Part shown: one piece after another, positions 10,564 through 20,791 of the stretch
How positions within the stretch are numbered: the first letter of the stretch is position 1
Layout: each line of letters begins with the position of its first letter
From: Salisapilia sapeloensis
Lineage: Eukaryota; Oomycota; Peronosporomycetes; Peronosporales; Salisapiliaceae
Assembly (NCBI GenBank): GCA_023334545.1
Contig: JAADVB010000187.1
Span: 1-37,912 of the forward strand
Direction: 5' to 3'
Length of the DNA: 37,912 nucleotides
Program-made: the position numbers and the translations under genes
Notes under the pieces: generated by a model
What the model was told of the DNA's origin: nothing
Database searches by the model: none
The model's input: the letters and a program-made list of their open reading frames with translations, nothing else

Positions 10564-11237
10564 ATGTCCAAGCACAAGCTACTCGTACCTGCGCTCACGC
10601 TCGCTGGAACGGCTCTTGCTGCAGGATCAGCAGCGCTTGCTTACCACTATGGTGTGAAGAAAGGTACGGTTGCAACGTCCTCGACGAAGACGAAGACTCC
10701 GAAGACGGAACGTCGCAAGCATTCGCAAGCGAAGCAAGAGCTGCATCGAGTGGAGACTGCGGAAGATATTACAGCTCCTGCACCCATTGTCGCTCCTATG
10801 CATTCGGTATTTTAAAGTGGATTGCTGTAGATTGATAGAAATGTTCACTTTGGATATATAGTTCCTATCTGTTGCTGGTATCTGTGTGATGGCACTGGCG
10901 GTACTTGCAGCCCTTGTGATGTCGACGATGCATGACAATGACCACATGGCTTTGGAACAATTGAGACTATTGGTCCCGATCGTTGCGATCGCGACGATGA
11001 TGATCGCAGGTAGATGCAACTGTCAAACAATATTTTGGTTTTCGACTTACTCTTTCGATTCTAGTGGGCGTTGGCAGCACAATGTTTTCCAAGCGATCGA
11101 CTGCTCCACAACCGAGAGTCATGTACTCGTCAGTTTTAAAGGAGCCGATTGAAAACGTGGATGAGCCTTCCATTCCAAAGCAAAAGACGGGAATGACGAA
11201 GAAGAAGTCAGCTTCCCGTTGCCCACTTGGTTTCTAA
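10564..11237 (+). CDS. small three-segment membrane protein, paralogue of the upstream anchor
   Basis: Three exons (10564-10806, 10862-11009, 11065-11237) give about 187 residues. The layout copies the upstream RMDN gene's membrane part. There is one N-terminal hydrophobic segment (about 6-28), a Lys/Thr-rich loop, an intron in phase 0, an exon holding two hydrophobic segments (about 82-103 and 117-135) that ends in phase 1, then a hydrophilic tail. The tail here is short and basic (QKTGMTKKKS) and ends CPLGF; there is no TPR or RMDN region. I do not recognise a named family. The gene starts 120 bp after the RMDN stop on the same strand, so an old tandem duplication of the anchor is the simplest origin. 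A start at 10564 is favoured over the longer frame, which has no upstream ATG. Confidence 0.7.
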
Positions 11238-11335
11238 CATGCTTCCATGGAGGTTAACCAGCCTACAAGTTGAAGAGAATGGGAGTACAAAATACAGGAT
11301 GGATCTTTGCATGTGGTGTGATAACTTTTTTATTT

Positions 11336-12808
11336 TTATTCTCGAATACAAGTCAATCTTAACACTGTTCCAGTCAAGGTGGCTACAACTGCATCATTTG
11401 ATGTTTTGAAAGGGAGCTGAGTTTGCAGTAGATAGACACCAGGAACGTATACAGTCAGTCGGGATTGTGTGACGTCGATGGCAATTGGCCCAGTAGCCTG
11501 CTTTACTTTTGGTATTTGCACGAGGATGAATACTTCTTTGTGTCTAGCTCCAGGTACAATGTCAAAATTTGGTACTTCCATGTTGTCTACCTTCTCGTTG
11601 TGTTTACCGACTGCTTTTTGTTGCTTGTACGCTGTAGCCTGAGCTTGTGTCAATACTTGGTTCTCGATATACTCGCGCTGTAACTTGTCAATAAAGTGTA
11701 GTGACAAGTCCTCATCGAGTCGTGCTTGAACCTCTTTAATCGTCTGTAGACGCACCTGATTTCCTTTGTGTACACCTTGAATGGCGTAAAAGAAGCTATT
11801 AGCTCTAGAGTAATTTGTTTCTCGATCGTGGGCATCTGCATGTAGATGTGATGCTGCACTAAAAGGATTCTGCTTTGGTAGAAGTAGAAACTCAGCATCT
11901 ATGACTTTGCTTTGAATAGCAAATTCCCCATTCAAATCAGAGTAATCGTTTGCACAAGTGAAGATGGCTGGAATGTTAGATTCTGCTATCAAATACAGGT
12001 CTTCCAGCCAGCTCTTGAAGAGCGGAGCATTCTTTGGAATGTCGAGGAAACTACCGAATCCGGTATTAAAGCCCATGAGGACACTATTTGTAGCATTGAG
12101 ATCCAGATGAGACTGTCGGAAAGCACCAAAGGTGCCACGGAAAAATTTAACAGTTGAGTGGTGTGTGCTTTCATTGTTTGATACTCGGGTAGTTGATTTA
12201 GTCGCATTCGGATCAATCTCTGGACCTGTAAAGTGTATGACAAGTTCTTTCCGAGAGAAAGCTGCCCCAATTTCGTCCCAGTAGTTTGTAATTTCCCATA
12301 CCCGTTGCTCTGCTTTTGCTGAAGCACCAATGATAACAATATGAAACACTTTCGATTCGATAGGAAGATCAAGGAGTTGTAGAGCGTGGATGGCAGTTAT
12401 CGGGTATGTCAAAGCGTCCAAGCATGATGGATCCTGCTTTGTAGATTCAAGCAAACCTCGATGCATGAGGTAAGCTTCCCATCCTTTGGCTTGAGCAAGA
12501 TTTATTGGTGCTTCGTTACGCTTGCAGGTAAGAAGAGGAAATTGTTTGGACTTTGTCCACCGAAATGTCCCGCTGTACATACCATCACTAGGCTCTAGCT
12601 CTAGATGTTTCATCTTCATCGTAATATCTTGTGAGCTGCTTGGTTGATTCGAAACACTTTGGCGCTTGGACTTCTTCGTACTCATCTTCTTCTTCGTCAT
12701 ACTCGACTTGCGCAAAGGAATAATTAAAATGATGTCGAAACCTACATGCAATGCGTGACCAGTCACATCTACACGAAAAGGCACTTGGTATGCTCTAATA
12801 CAAGTCAT
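11336..12808 (-). CDS. MSS51 C-terminal-like domain fused to a PIH1/CS-like domain
   Basis: A single-exon frame of 490 residues. Residues about 75-345 resemble the C-terminal domain of MSS51/ZMYND15-like proteins: WEAYLMHRGL, ALTYPITAIHAL, FHIVIIGASAKAEQ, YWDEIGAAF, VIHFTGPEIDP, NIPAIFTCANDYSDL. No MYND zinc finger precedes it. After a helical, Gln/Lys-rich linker, the last 80 residues look like the CS fold of PIH1-type proteins (VPNFDIVPGARHKEVFILVQ, IDVTQSRLTVYVPGVYLL, QTQLPF). PIH1 proteins are Hsp90 co-chaperones that help assemble axonemal dyneins, which suggests a flagellar chaperone role. A second Met at residue 36 (MTKKKMSTKK) is an alternative start. The gene converges on the small membrane-protein gene and lies 78 bp downstream of another minus-strand gene. 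The MSS51 call is moderate; the CS call rests on pattern. Confidence 0.62.
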   Translation of the reverse strand: MTCIRAYQVPFRVDVTGHALHVGFDIILIIPLRKSSMTKKKMSTKKSKRQSVSNQPSSSQDITMKMKHLELEPSDGMYSGTFRWTKSKQFPLLTCKRNEAPINLAQAKGWEAYLMHRGLLESTKQDPSCLDALTYPITAIHALQLLDLPIESKVFHIVIIGASAKAEQRVWEITNYWDEIGAAFSRKELVIHFTGPEIDPNATKSTTRVSNNESTHHSTVKFFRGTFGAFRQSHLDLNATNSVLMGFNTGFGSFLDIPKNAPLFKSWLEDLYLIAESNIPAIFTCANDYSDLNGEFAIQSKVIDAEFLLLPKQNPFSAASHLHADAHDRETNYSRANSFFYAIQGVHKGNQVRLQTIKEVQARLDEDLSLHFIDKLQREYIENQVLTQAQATAYKQQKAVGKHNEKVDNMEVPNFDIVPGARHKEVFILVQIPKVKQATGPIAIDVTQSRLTVYVPGVYLLQTQLPFKTSNDAVVATLTGTVLRLTCIRE

Positions 12809-12886
12809 GCATGGTATAAAGTTTCAATGGCAAAGAATTGATCGGACATTGCATAATAGGAACTATCAAATTTAATTCTCTAGAAA

Positions 12887-13557
12887 TTACTCTTTTATTT
12901 CGGTAGTTTTTTCGTAAGCATCTGCCTTCGTTGATAGCAACTCCATCAATCTCTGGACGAATGACTCCAGTGAAATCGTATGTCCAAGTTCCTTTTGGCT
13001 GCGGACGAAATGTTGGATGATGTTTCGGTAATGTGTTGGAAACTTGGCCTTGAGATGCTCCCTAGTTTCTCTCGTCTGAAGCTGTCGAAGGAGAAAGCTT
13101 GTCACCAACTCACTTCCAGCCGCTTCTTCCTTCACTTCATGCTGAGAACGCTGCAAATACATTAAGCGCTGGTAAAACTCCCGAGCGAGTCGCTTCTTCG
13201 TAGACTCTCGCCTCAAATCAAACCGCCTGGTCTGCGTTTGGTTTTTCATCTCCTCGACTTCATCTGATTGCAGAATGTCGATCAAGAACGCGAACGGGTC
13301 TAGTGGCTGAGCTTCCAGTAGCTTGGTCATCATCAGATGAAACATACCAGGAACATCGTTCGCACTAGCATACGCTGCCATGACATCTTGAAGGTCACTA
13401 CTGTCGTCTGCTTCCGGATGATCTTCCGATAGCAACCTTACTCTCCGTGTCAATGGCATTCCTATCAATTCGATAGCCTATTCACAATGCAAGGAAGACT
13501 CTTACCCTCGATACAAGTACCTTTGAACCACTTTATCCGTTTCAACTCCTTCCGCAT
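12887..13557 (-). CDS. RIIa/DPY30-like dimerisation-domain protein (probable flagellar protein)
   Basis: The main exon 13461-12887 encodes DVPGMFHLMMTKLLEAQPLD followed by PFAFLIDIL, the pattern of the RIIa/DPY30 docking and dimerisation helices (hydrophobic pairs, then xPxDPxxFxxxxL). Charged helices and a Lys/Glu-rich end follow. The frame reaches back to an ATG at 13459. A canonical intron, 13505-13462 (GTAAGA...GATAG), joins in phase to a short first exon with ATG at 13557, giving about 206 residues. If that intron is not used, the protein starts at 13459 with 190 residues. Such domains occur in radial-spoke, adenylate kinase 7/8-type and PKA-anchoring flagellar proteins. Its neighbour on the same strand carries a PIH1-like domain, which fits. 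The specific orthologue is not identifiable. Confidence 0.55.
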
Positions 13558-13644
13558 TCATTTTGTGTACTACATGTTCATTTTTGTGGATACTGAACAT
13601 ATTGTGGAAACACCAAAAGCCCAAAGCACACGTGGATCGCGATA
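13558..13644. promoter_or_regulatory. very short divergent promoter region
   Basis: Only about 87 bp separates the first coding exon of the minus-strand RIIa-like gene from the ribophorin II ATG. Both transcription starts must sit in or overlap this space. It contains repeated TTCATTTT-type pyrimidine-rich cores (13557-13564 and 13577-13584), loosely like oomycete initiators, which is suggestive only. Confidence 0.35.
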
Positions 13645-15044
13645 ATGGAGCGTTCCAGTCGACGTAGGACGATGCTACTAGCGTACATCACTACGTTATG
13701 CTTGCTTCCATTCGCCCTGGCGGCCGATGCGTCTCTGTCGCTTGGAAAGAATGTCATTTCTGCCGCTGATAAGAACCAGGAGCTCGAAATTCTATTGACA
13801 CCGCCGCAAAAGAAGCTCAAGCAAGTTACTGTCGATGCCTTAATCGACACTGATGGAAAGGAAGTGCTTAGTGGATTGGTAAGTCTCTACATATATATCC
13901 AGGATAGCATGAATGCTCATTATCAAGATGAATAGAATGCCAAGGGGGATGGCAGCAAGTTCCACGTCTCGCTCTCTGGCAAAGACAAGCTTGAGCCAGG
14001 ACTGTACAAGATGAAAGTGTCTGCAAGTCCCAAGTCTGCAGATGCCATCACCAACGTCTTGTCTCTTAAGGTAGCATAAATCTTCGTGCTTGAGATAGCT
14101 GTGACACTCATCTCTCCTTCGTACTAGATGACCACACCGGTGGAAATTGTGAACGCTAAAATCAATGACGAGTCCGTGACTGTTGGAGAGAAGCTAAAGC
14201 ACTCGAAATACAGCTCCAGTGCATCCGATTCTCTCTCGATCGAATTCCAGGTACAGAACTCGGTCACTAAGAAGGCGGTAAGTGCCCACCAAGCCATGCT
14301 GCATTTCCACGACGCCGAAACGAACACGGAGGCGTACTTTGTGCTTTTGCCAAAGAAAGACGTGTACGTCACAACCATCAATTTTGCCATGCTTAACCAA
14401 AAGTTCAAGTACACCTCTGGCAAGTACAATGTCCACCTCTTCCTTGGCGACGCTACCTTTGATGTATGTACTTTTAACTTCTTTCTACTCTTCATCGTTT
14501 AATTCTTGTATCTAGAAATCCATGGATTGGGATTTGGGAGCGGTGACGCTCGAGTTCCCGGAGGCGCCAGCACCCGCGCCGTCTCCATTGTACTCGAAGC
14601 CGTTGCTCCACGACAGTGACACTGCCTTCCACGCCCTTCCGGAAATTAAGCATGTCATGCGCCCTGAAGACCCTCGTCCTCCTTTTGTCGTCTCCGCTGC
14701 ATTCACTGCTGCTGTTCTCGTACGTCCTCTCCTGTCCTGTGGTTAATATCCACACTCACTCTTGCTTCTAGGTACCTCTACTTGTCTTTATCGGCTTTGT
14801 GTTCTTCATGGGTGTCAACGTGAACAAGTTGTTCGACGGTAGCATCCTGGTGTTTGGCACTGGTTTCCTCTTGTCGCTGACCGCCATCTTTGCGCTCTTC
14901 GCATGGTACTGGCTGGAGCTGACGATGTACCAGACGCTCGTGTACCTCGCTGGCGTCGGCAGTCTCAATCTTTGGTTTGGTCATTTAACGTTGAAGCGTC
15001 TGGCGAATAAACCATCCTCTGGCAAGACGCACAAGGTCGAATAG
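13645..15044 (+). CDS. RPN2: ribophorin II / Swp1-type subunit of oligosaccharyltransferase
   Basis: Five exons (13645-13878, 13936-14070, 14128-14463, 14516-14719, 14772-15044) give about 393 residues, between yeast Swp1 and human RPN2 in length. An N-terminal signal peptide (basic start, then LLAYITTLCLLPFALA) leads into a lumenal beta-rich region. The conserved C-terminal core reads FHALPEIKHVMRPEDPRPP followed by VVSAAFTAAVL|VPLLVFIGFVFF. Three to four membrane segments end with WLELTMYQTLVYLAG. A basic tail (KRLANKPSSGKTHK) faces the cytosol. The subunit sits in the ER membrane and helps the OST complex N-glycosylate nascent proteins. Homology to RPN2 is clear in the last 130 residues, while the lumenal region is divergent as is usual for the family. 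Introns are 50-60 bp and all phase 0. Confidence 0.93.
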
Positions 15045-15230
15045 AGAAGATGTTTTCTTTCTTCGCGCAATTGAAAAAAGAAATACTTTTTTCTTACGAC
15101 TTTACATTTGAATGTTTGTTACCGCGAGTCCATCGTCTTCGTCATTTCGCTACGATGGTAATGCACGGTCGAAGATAGTAGTATCCTTGAAAGAAAAAGT
15201 CTCGGAACGAGCGTCTACTCTAGCCTTCCG

Positions 15231-15834
15231 ATGGCGGTCGAACCTGTCTACGCGGATACTGTTTCCATCGACGGACACGACTTTTCACATGGACGAGAGA
15301 CATCTGCCTGTAGAATCGCATATCTCTCTTCGAGTCCATCTGCCGAGTAACTTTCGATGGAAGAAGGATCCGTTAAGCAATGGCTTATATGGAAGAAAAG
15401 CAAGTAGGCAGAGAGGGTGCAGGAGAGACGTAGAGTAATGGGCATTCGTGTGGTCAGAGCGAAAGACGATTCGAAGCCTCGACGTCAATCGAAGAAGCCA
15501 ACGCTTTCGCGCGATCTAAGCACATTACCAGTCCGTGGAGTTGCATGCAAGTACAACGCGATCGTTCATTCTTCGATTGTAAACGTAGCGAGCAAAAACA
15601 TTCCTACCTTTTATATCGAGTCGGACATGGCTTCGACGAGAGCAAAGGACTTGCGGTACGTTTATCCTTATGATCTTTTAATCACCCGATCTTGGCTTGG
15701 GTGAAGATGAAAATGTCGCGGCATTCGATAAAGAAGGCAGCCTATATGAAGGATCTGTCTTTTTGTCCGAATATCGTGTCATGTCAATCATTCTGTCGTA
15801 CCAATGTAAATCCTTGTTGCATAAGCACTTTTGA
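15231..15834 (+). CDS. unresolved small gene, possibly decayed
   Basis: I do not recognise this region. One workable model is 15231-15346, 15416-15655 and 15741-15834 (about 149 residues), with GT-AG ends in phase. The first proposed intron (69 bp) has a weak acceptor. The same reading frame looks protein-like straight through it (EEGSVKQWLIWKKSK between stops at 15348 and 15405), so it may instead be a gene with nonsense changes. The second block is basic (MGIRVVRAKDDSKPRRQSKK). Near 15690-15770 another frame reads GEDENVAAFDKEGSLYEGSV, but it cannot be reached from the previous exon by a standard AG acceptor. An overlapping 108-codon frame (15112-15438) is an alternative. The region lies between RPN2 and the RhoGEF, same strand. 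Confidence 0.28.
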
Positions 15835-15890
15835 TTTCCATACAAGATTGCAAAGTAGATCGTACCTAAACGTAGCCGCAAACTAACTCT

Positions 15891-18800
15891 ATGGCGACTC
15901 CCATTGCCTCTTGTAGACTTCACCAAGAGCCAACGACCTTGCCATCTCGTGCACGGACATCCAGTAGATCGCACGGAACCAAGTTTACTAGCAGCACGTC
16001 CTCCATGTCATCGCTATTAGAAGATGGAGGCATGGGACCTCGAAGCACTCTATTCCTTCGTCCAGGCATCGTCCTCTTCGATCCAAAGGATTTGGAAGCA
16101 TGCACTTTGAGACGCACCTCGTCTGCTCGTAGCAACGTGCCAATGGGCAGTCGTAAAAGTAGCAGTCGCAGTCTCCTCTCCAAGCAACAACACGGTGATA
16201 CGACCACCATCATACCACAAGAATTGGATATTGATGACATCGACTCGGATGAAGAGACGAATGACAAAGAGAATGATCACCTTGGTAACGTGGACGTCCG
16301 CGATAGCGATAGATGCACGGAAGAGGTCCATACACACTTACGAAATAAAGCCGTGGATGAAATTTGCGTCACGGAGCGAAGTTACGTGAACGATATGCAG
16401 ACGCTCCTCGACTTTTACATCGTCCCATTAGAAGACAATCGACATCCGATCACAGAAGACGCACAGATCGCGGTCTTCTTTAATAACTTGCGGCAACTAG
16501 GCATGCTCAACTCCAAGCTGCTCACAGACTTGGAGCAAATCGTCGAACGGCGTGATTCGGAGAACGTAGGAGACGTCTCCGGACTACCTACAAAAGACGA
16601 AGGCATAGGAGCTGTCTTTTGTCGGTACGCTCCTTTATTTAAACTCTACGCCGGGTACGCAAAAGACTACGAAGAAGTCGCGTCATTACTACAAAGCTAC
16701 TCCAAGGATCGTCGACTGGGCTTTACTAGCTTCCTGGAATCATGTCAGCAGCGTAGTGGTTCCCAAAAGAGCTTTGAAAGTCTACTCATCATGCCTGTAC
16801 AACGTATTCCTCGATATAAGCTACTCCTGGAACGTGTGCTGCAGTACACAGATCCATCGCTTGCAGACAAAACGTTCCTTCGAGACGCTGTGAACCGTGT
16901 GACGGTCGCTGCTTCCTGGATCAACGAGAGCATTCGCGAACAAGAGAGTCTCGGCACGGTATTGCAAACGCAAAAGCAGTTCGTCGGCCAATTATCCTTG
17001 TTAACACCGAACCGAAGGCTGCTCAAGTCTGGTAAGATGATCAAAATGTCGACGAAACGACCCGAGGAAGTCATGGTTCATCTATTCAATGATCTTTTAC
17101 TCTACAGCTCCGTTCTCTTAACCGGCGGCTATCGCGTCCGCCGTGTTATTTACCTCAATTCTCCGTTTGTGGAAGTCCAGAGCAAAGTGACGACACCTGT
17201 GCGTGCCAAGATGATGTTTTCCACACGTAAAGTTGGTGACCGATGTACGTTTGTGTTTTATTGTGACGTGAAAGCAATTGTCCTGTCTTGTCAGTCTTTA
17301 GAGGACAAAGAGAGTTGGGTCGAAGCCATCCAGTCGGCGATCGATCAAGTCCAATCGACAGAAGACGAAAGTGATCTTGTCGAGTCTTTTGAAATGCCAT
17401 GGGTACCAGATAGTGTATCGGAGACGTGTAGTGTCTGCCAAGCGTCATTTAAACTCCTATTTCGTAGACACCATTGTCGACGTTGTGGTAGCGTCGTGTG
17501 TGGAAACTGCTCGAGCCATCGCTCTGTTCTCTTCTCTCCTGGTTCATACGACCCGTGTCAAGAGGAACGTGTTTGTACTCCTTGCTTCCAAGTGCTAAGC
17601 GTCGTGAAAAAAGCAGCGTATAGGTGGTTGGATCGAATCGTCCAGTATCGAGGTGTACTGCGTCGACAACGGTATCGAAAGTGGTCGGAGCATTATTATG
17701 AACTACGTGGAGGAACGTTGCGACAGTATCCTCTGCCTTCCTCCTCCCAAGTACCTTCAAGATGTTGTAGCGACTCGATGGATCTTGCTGGTGCCATCGT
17801 CATCCATCGTGCCGACACACACGTATCCTCCTATCGCTTTTGCTTCCAACTTTCCAGTGGCAACGTCCTAGATTCACCATCCGAATACAGTGGATCGAAT
17901 GATGAAAGTGTGACTGATACAGAGTCGAATATGGCCATGTTGACTTCTGCATCCACTCTTATGAGCAAATTGTCTCCGTTTAAACACGCTGTCAGTCGCA
18001 CCATTCGGTATCGAGACATGGCGTCTCCATCGAACGTACGACTGGAGACTGGCTGGACACTGTGTGCCGCGAGCTTTGAGGATGAAGTCGGATGGTCCAC
18101 TGCCCTGCAGCGAGCTGCTGATAGAGCTCTTACGAAACGGCAGAAGACTCACTTTTCACTGGACTCGACGTCTTCTCGATCGTTATACCGACAAATCTCG
18201 AAGCTAGAGATACCGACAGACGAGAGTGCCAAGGTCGAGCATCGGAGACTGCAGATTTTAAAAGAGCTCTTGCGCTCAGAAGAACTTTTCGTCTCGAGTA
18301 TGAGCGAATGCACACGTATATTCGTCCAGCCGCTGCTACTGAGGCAGTTAGAAGCTCAGAAGATGGTACGACAGCAAGGTCGATCACGCAAGCTACTTCG
18401 AAACCCTTTCGGAGCAAGTACAGGAAGCAGTATGCGTGGTGTGCCAGCATCAGGAGGTTCGTCTGCCATTCAGACCATGGGCAGTAGCACGCGTAGCATC
18501 CATTGCGTCAAGACAGTCAAGACAGTCCACAAAAAGCATTCCTTTACCATGTCCATGGAGACTGGTATGACAGCGACGCAAAAGATCATGCTGTTGGATG
18601 CTGACATGGCTATCTTTTTCTCGAGTGTAGATCAAATCTGTACGCTGAATCAGCAGCTTTTAGACCACTTGTGTCGACACTTTGGCGAGTCGAGTGAGCG
18701 GATGGAAGCAAGTCATCGCGCAGGTGCGATCTTCAATGCTTATGCACCGCTTTTTCAACTCTACGCTTCGTACGCCAGTCGGCACGAGTCGGCTTTAAAT

Positions 18801-20224
18801 GCGATTGCTTCGCCTCAATTCGCCCAGTTCTTGAGCGAGCTACCGGAGGAAGCAAGTGTACGTCGACTGCAGACGTACTTGAACATGCCGATGGAACGTA
18901 TTCCTCGATACAAGATTTTCCTGCAAGAACTACTGGAAGCCACGCCTATGAATCATGTCGACTATGTGCCACTGCAGTCTGCTTTGGAGCATGTGAATAC
19001 GGTAGCGAGTCGTATTCAGCAGATCATTGATCGACGAGAAAATGCGCGTAGGATAGATGAAATCAGTGCACGCGTCGGGATGGAACTACCTGGTCGACGT
19101 GTCGTGAAAGACGGTGTGCTGCGGAAAGTTTGTCGGAGCAAAGTCAAGAAGTACTACTTTGTACTCTTTGACGACGCGATCTTGTATGGGAGACATGGGC
19201 ATGGGCTCCAGAAGAAAAAGTATCAACTGCTGGAGCTTTGGGAGTGTCGCTTAAGCGACGACACGGATTCGATCCCAGCCGTCATCGACAATGTCGTCGG
19301 GTCAGATGCGGCCAAACACGCGTTCAACTTCTTTTCGCCGCATAAATCTTTTATACTGCTAACCGACTCGGAAGAGGAGAAAAAAGGATGGACGGAAGCC
19401 ATTCAAGCGTGTATCGAACGATCACTTCAAGGTCCACCATCATCTCGGAGTAGTGAACGCTCGGATGGATTTTTGGAAGATGAGTCATCCGAGTGGAGTG
19501 GAAATGGGGAGCTCGAAAGTGCTTTTGTGATTAAGAACGGATGGCTGAATGTAGCGAGTGAGGAGAAGAAACCGAGTCGATTGTGGGTGTCGCTGACGCT
19601 CCAGACGCTGTCGCTGTCAAGTACGTTCAAGGCAAGTCGTGCAGACGAGAGCTATTCGATGGAAGCGTGTTCGATTCGACCTTTGCCATCGGATCTATTG
19701 TTTACGGTGACGATCTCGCAGGAGCAAGTAAGTGTTTGATTAAGAAGTAATTCGTGAGGAGACATCTAATGTGACATGCGCTGATAGACAAAGAAAACGC
19801 TTGTGCTGGAAACAACGTATCGAGCGGAGAAGGAGGAATGGGTTCGAGCTCTGACGCATTGCGCTTCTGGTCAATCTCTGTCGACCGGACGCGAAATGAG
19901 ACGAAGGAGCATGAACAGTACGAGCCTAGCACCTGTCTTTATGTTTGACAAGGCTTCGAACGTCTGTACGATTTGTCTTCATAGTTTCGCCGTATACCGC
20001 CCTCGCCATCACTGCAGGTGCGTGACTAATCGCGATGTGAACGTCCCTTTGCTATCATACTCACAACACTTTTGCACAGGTTATGCGGCGCGCTCGTGTG
20101 CGGCAACTGTTCGAAACGAAAATGGAATCTGTCGTACGGAGCTAGTAGTAAAGCCTCTCGTCTATGTGATCGCTGCGCCGAGTCGACACTTAGTACCTCG
20201 AGCTCATTGTACGCACATCACTAA
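15891..20224 (+). CDS. tandem DH-PH-FYVE-PH RhoGEF
   Basis: Three exons (15891-19727, 19788-20017, 20080-20224) give about 1403 residues. Order: Ser-rich N-terminus with an acidic patch; DH1 (about 150-350, with MPVQRIPRYKLLLERVL); PH1 (370-490); FYVE1 (503-570, with WVPD, RRHHCRRCG and ERVC); PH2 (585-750, split by a Ser-rich insert); DH2 (785-1050, with MPMERIPRYKIFLQELL and a long basic insert); PH3 (1070-1178); PH4 (1210-1308); and a C-terminal zinc finger (CTIC, RPRHHCRLCG, VCGNC, LCDRC). The last finger is FYVE-like but has FMFD in place of WxxD, so PI3P binding may be weaker. DH domains activate Rho-family GTPases, and the PH and FYVE modules would place the protein on phosphoinositide membranes such as endosomes. 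The second half repeats the first, indicating internal duplication. The start is the first ATG after an in-frame stop. Confidence 0.92.
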
Positions 20225-20295
20225 CTCGAGCGATAAAAGAGACGTATAGACAATGTGTTGTGGTTAATTCTGAATCATATTAATTTTGTTGGCTA

Positions 20296-20694
20296 CTAGC
20301 GTTCGAGATCGTCTCGGAGCATCGTTGTAATGCTGATACTACGACCGAAGTGACAAGAAATAGTCTGTTGTTCGAGCAGTTCTTTCGAAAGTGTAAATTG
20401 TACAAACGACATAGGTGTTTTCTCGTCTTGTAGGCCGACGCATGCGTCGGAACGGGACACTGGGTTCCCTTGGTAGCTTCTCACTTGGCAAAAACGTTCA
20501 GAATAAAAAATCAAACTGGCAGCTGGTCTCAGCACTTGGAATTTGTATACGGACATGATTTCGGTATGGTAACTTCGGATTTGTAACGCCGCATCGCACA
20601 ATACTTTCGGGCGCCCAAGGCAGTACACGAGGCGACAGACAGACTGATTGACGTCGTCTCGTTCTCCAGCAAGTAGTTGCCCATCGCTCTTCAT
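20296..20694 (-). CDS. hypothetical protein, 132 residues
   Basis: An uninterrupted frame from ATG 20694 to stop 20296, in a stretch where no plus-strand frame competes. The product is soluble-looking, with mixed hydrophobic and charged strands (SVCRLVYCLGRPKVLCDAA, MSVYKFQVLRPAASLIFYS, FVQFTLSKELLEQ). I recognise no family. It converges on the RhoGEF gene with about 70 bp between stops, and it is divergent from the coiled-coil gene, whose ATG is about 100 bp away. An upstream exon is possible but not visible. Whether it is expressed is inference. Confidence 0.45.
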   Translation of the reverse strand: MKSDGQLLAGERDDVNQSVCRLVYCLGRPKVLCDAALQIRSYHTEIMSVYKFQVLRPAASLIFYSERFCQVRSYQGNPVSRSDACVGLQDEKTPMSFVQFTLSKELLEQQTISCHFGRSISITTMLRDDLER

Positions 20695-20791
20695 TACTGG
20701 TGACGCTTGTCAGTAAAAGGACGAGCCTTCCGCCGCATCTTGCCTCACACGTCGTCTTGCTCGATTAAGCGGGTTCACTCGAACAACGTAC

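Noticed and set aside
13508-13561. Alternative upstream start at ATG 13561 for the RIIa-like gene
   Set aside because: That frame does not join the main exon in phase across the GTAAGA intron; the ATG at 13557 does.
15678-15974. 98-codon minus-strand frame
   Set aside because: It overlaps the RhoGEF start antisense and shows no family motif.
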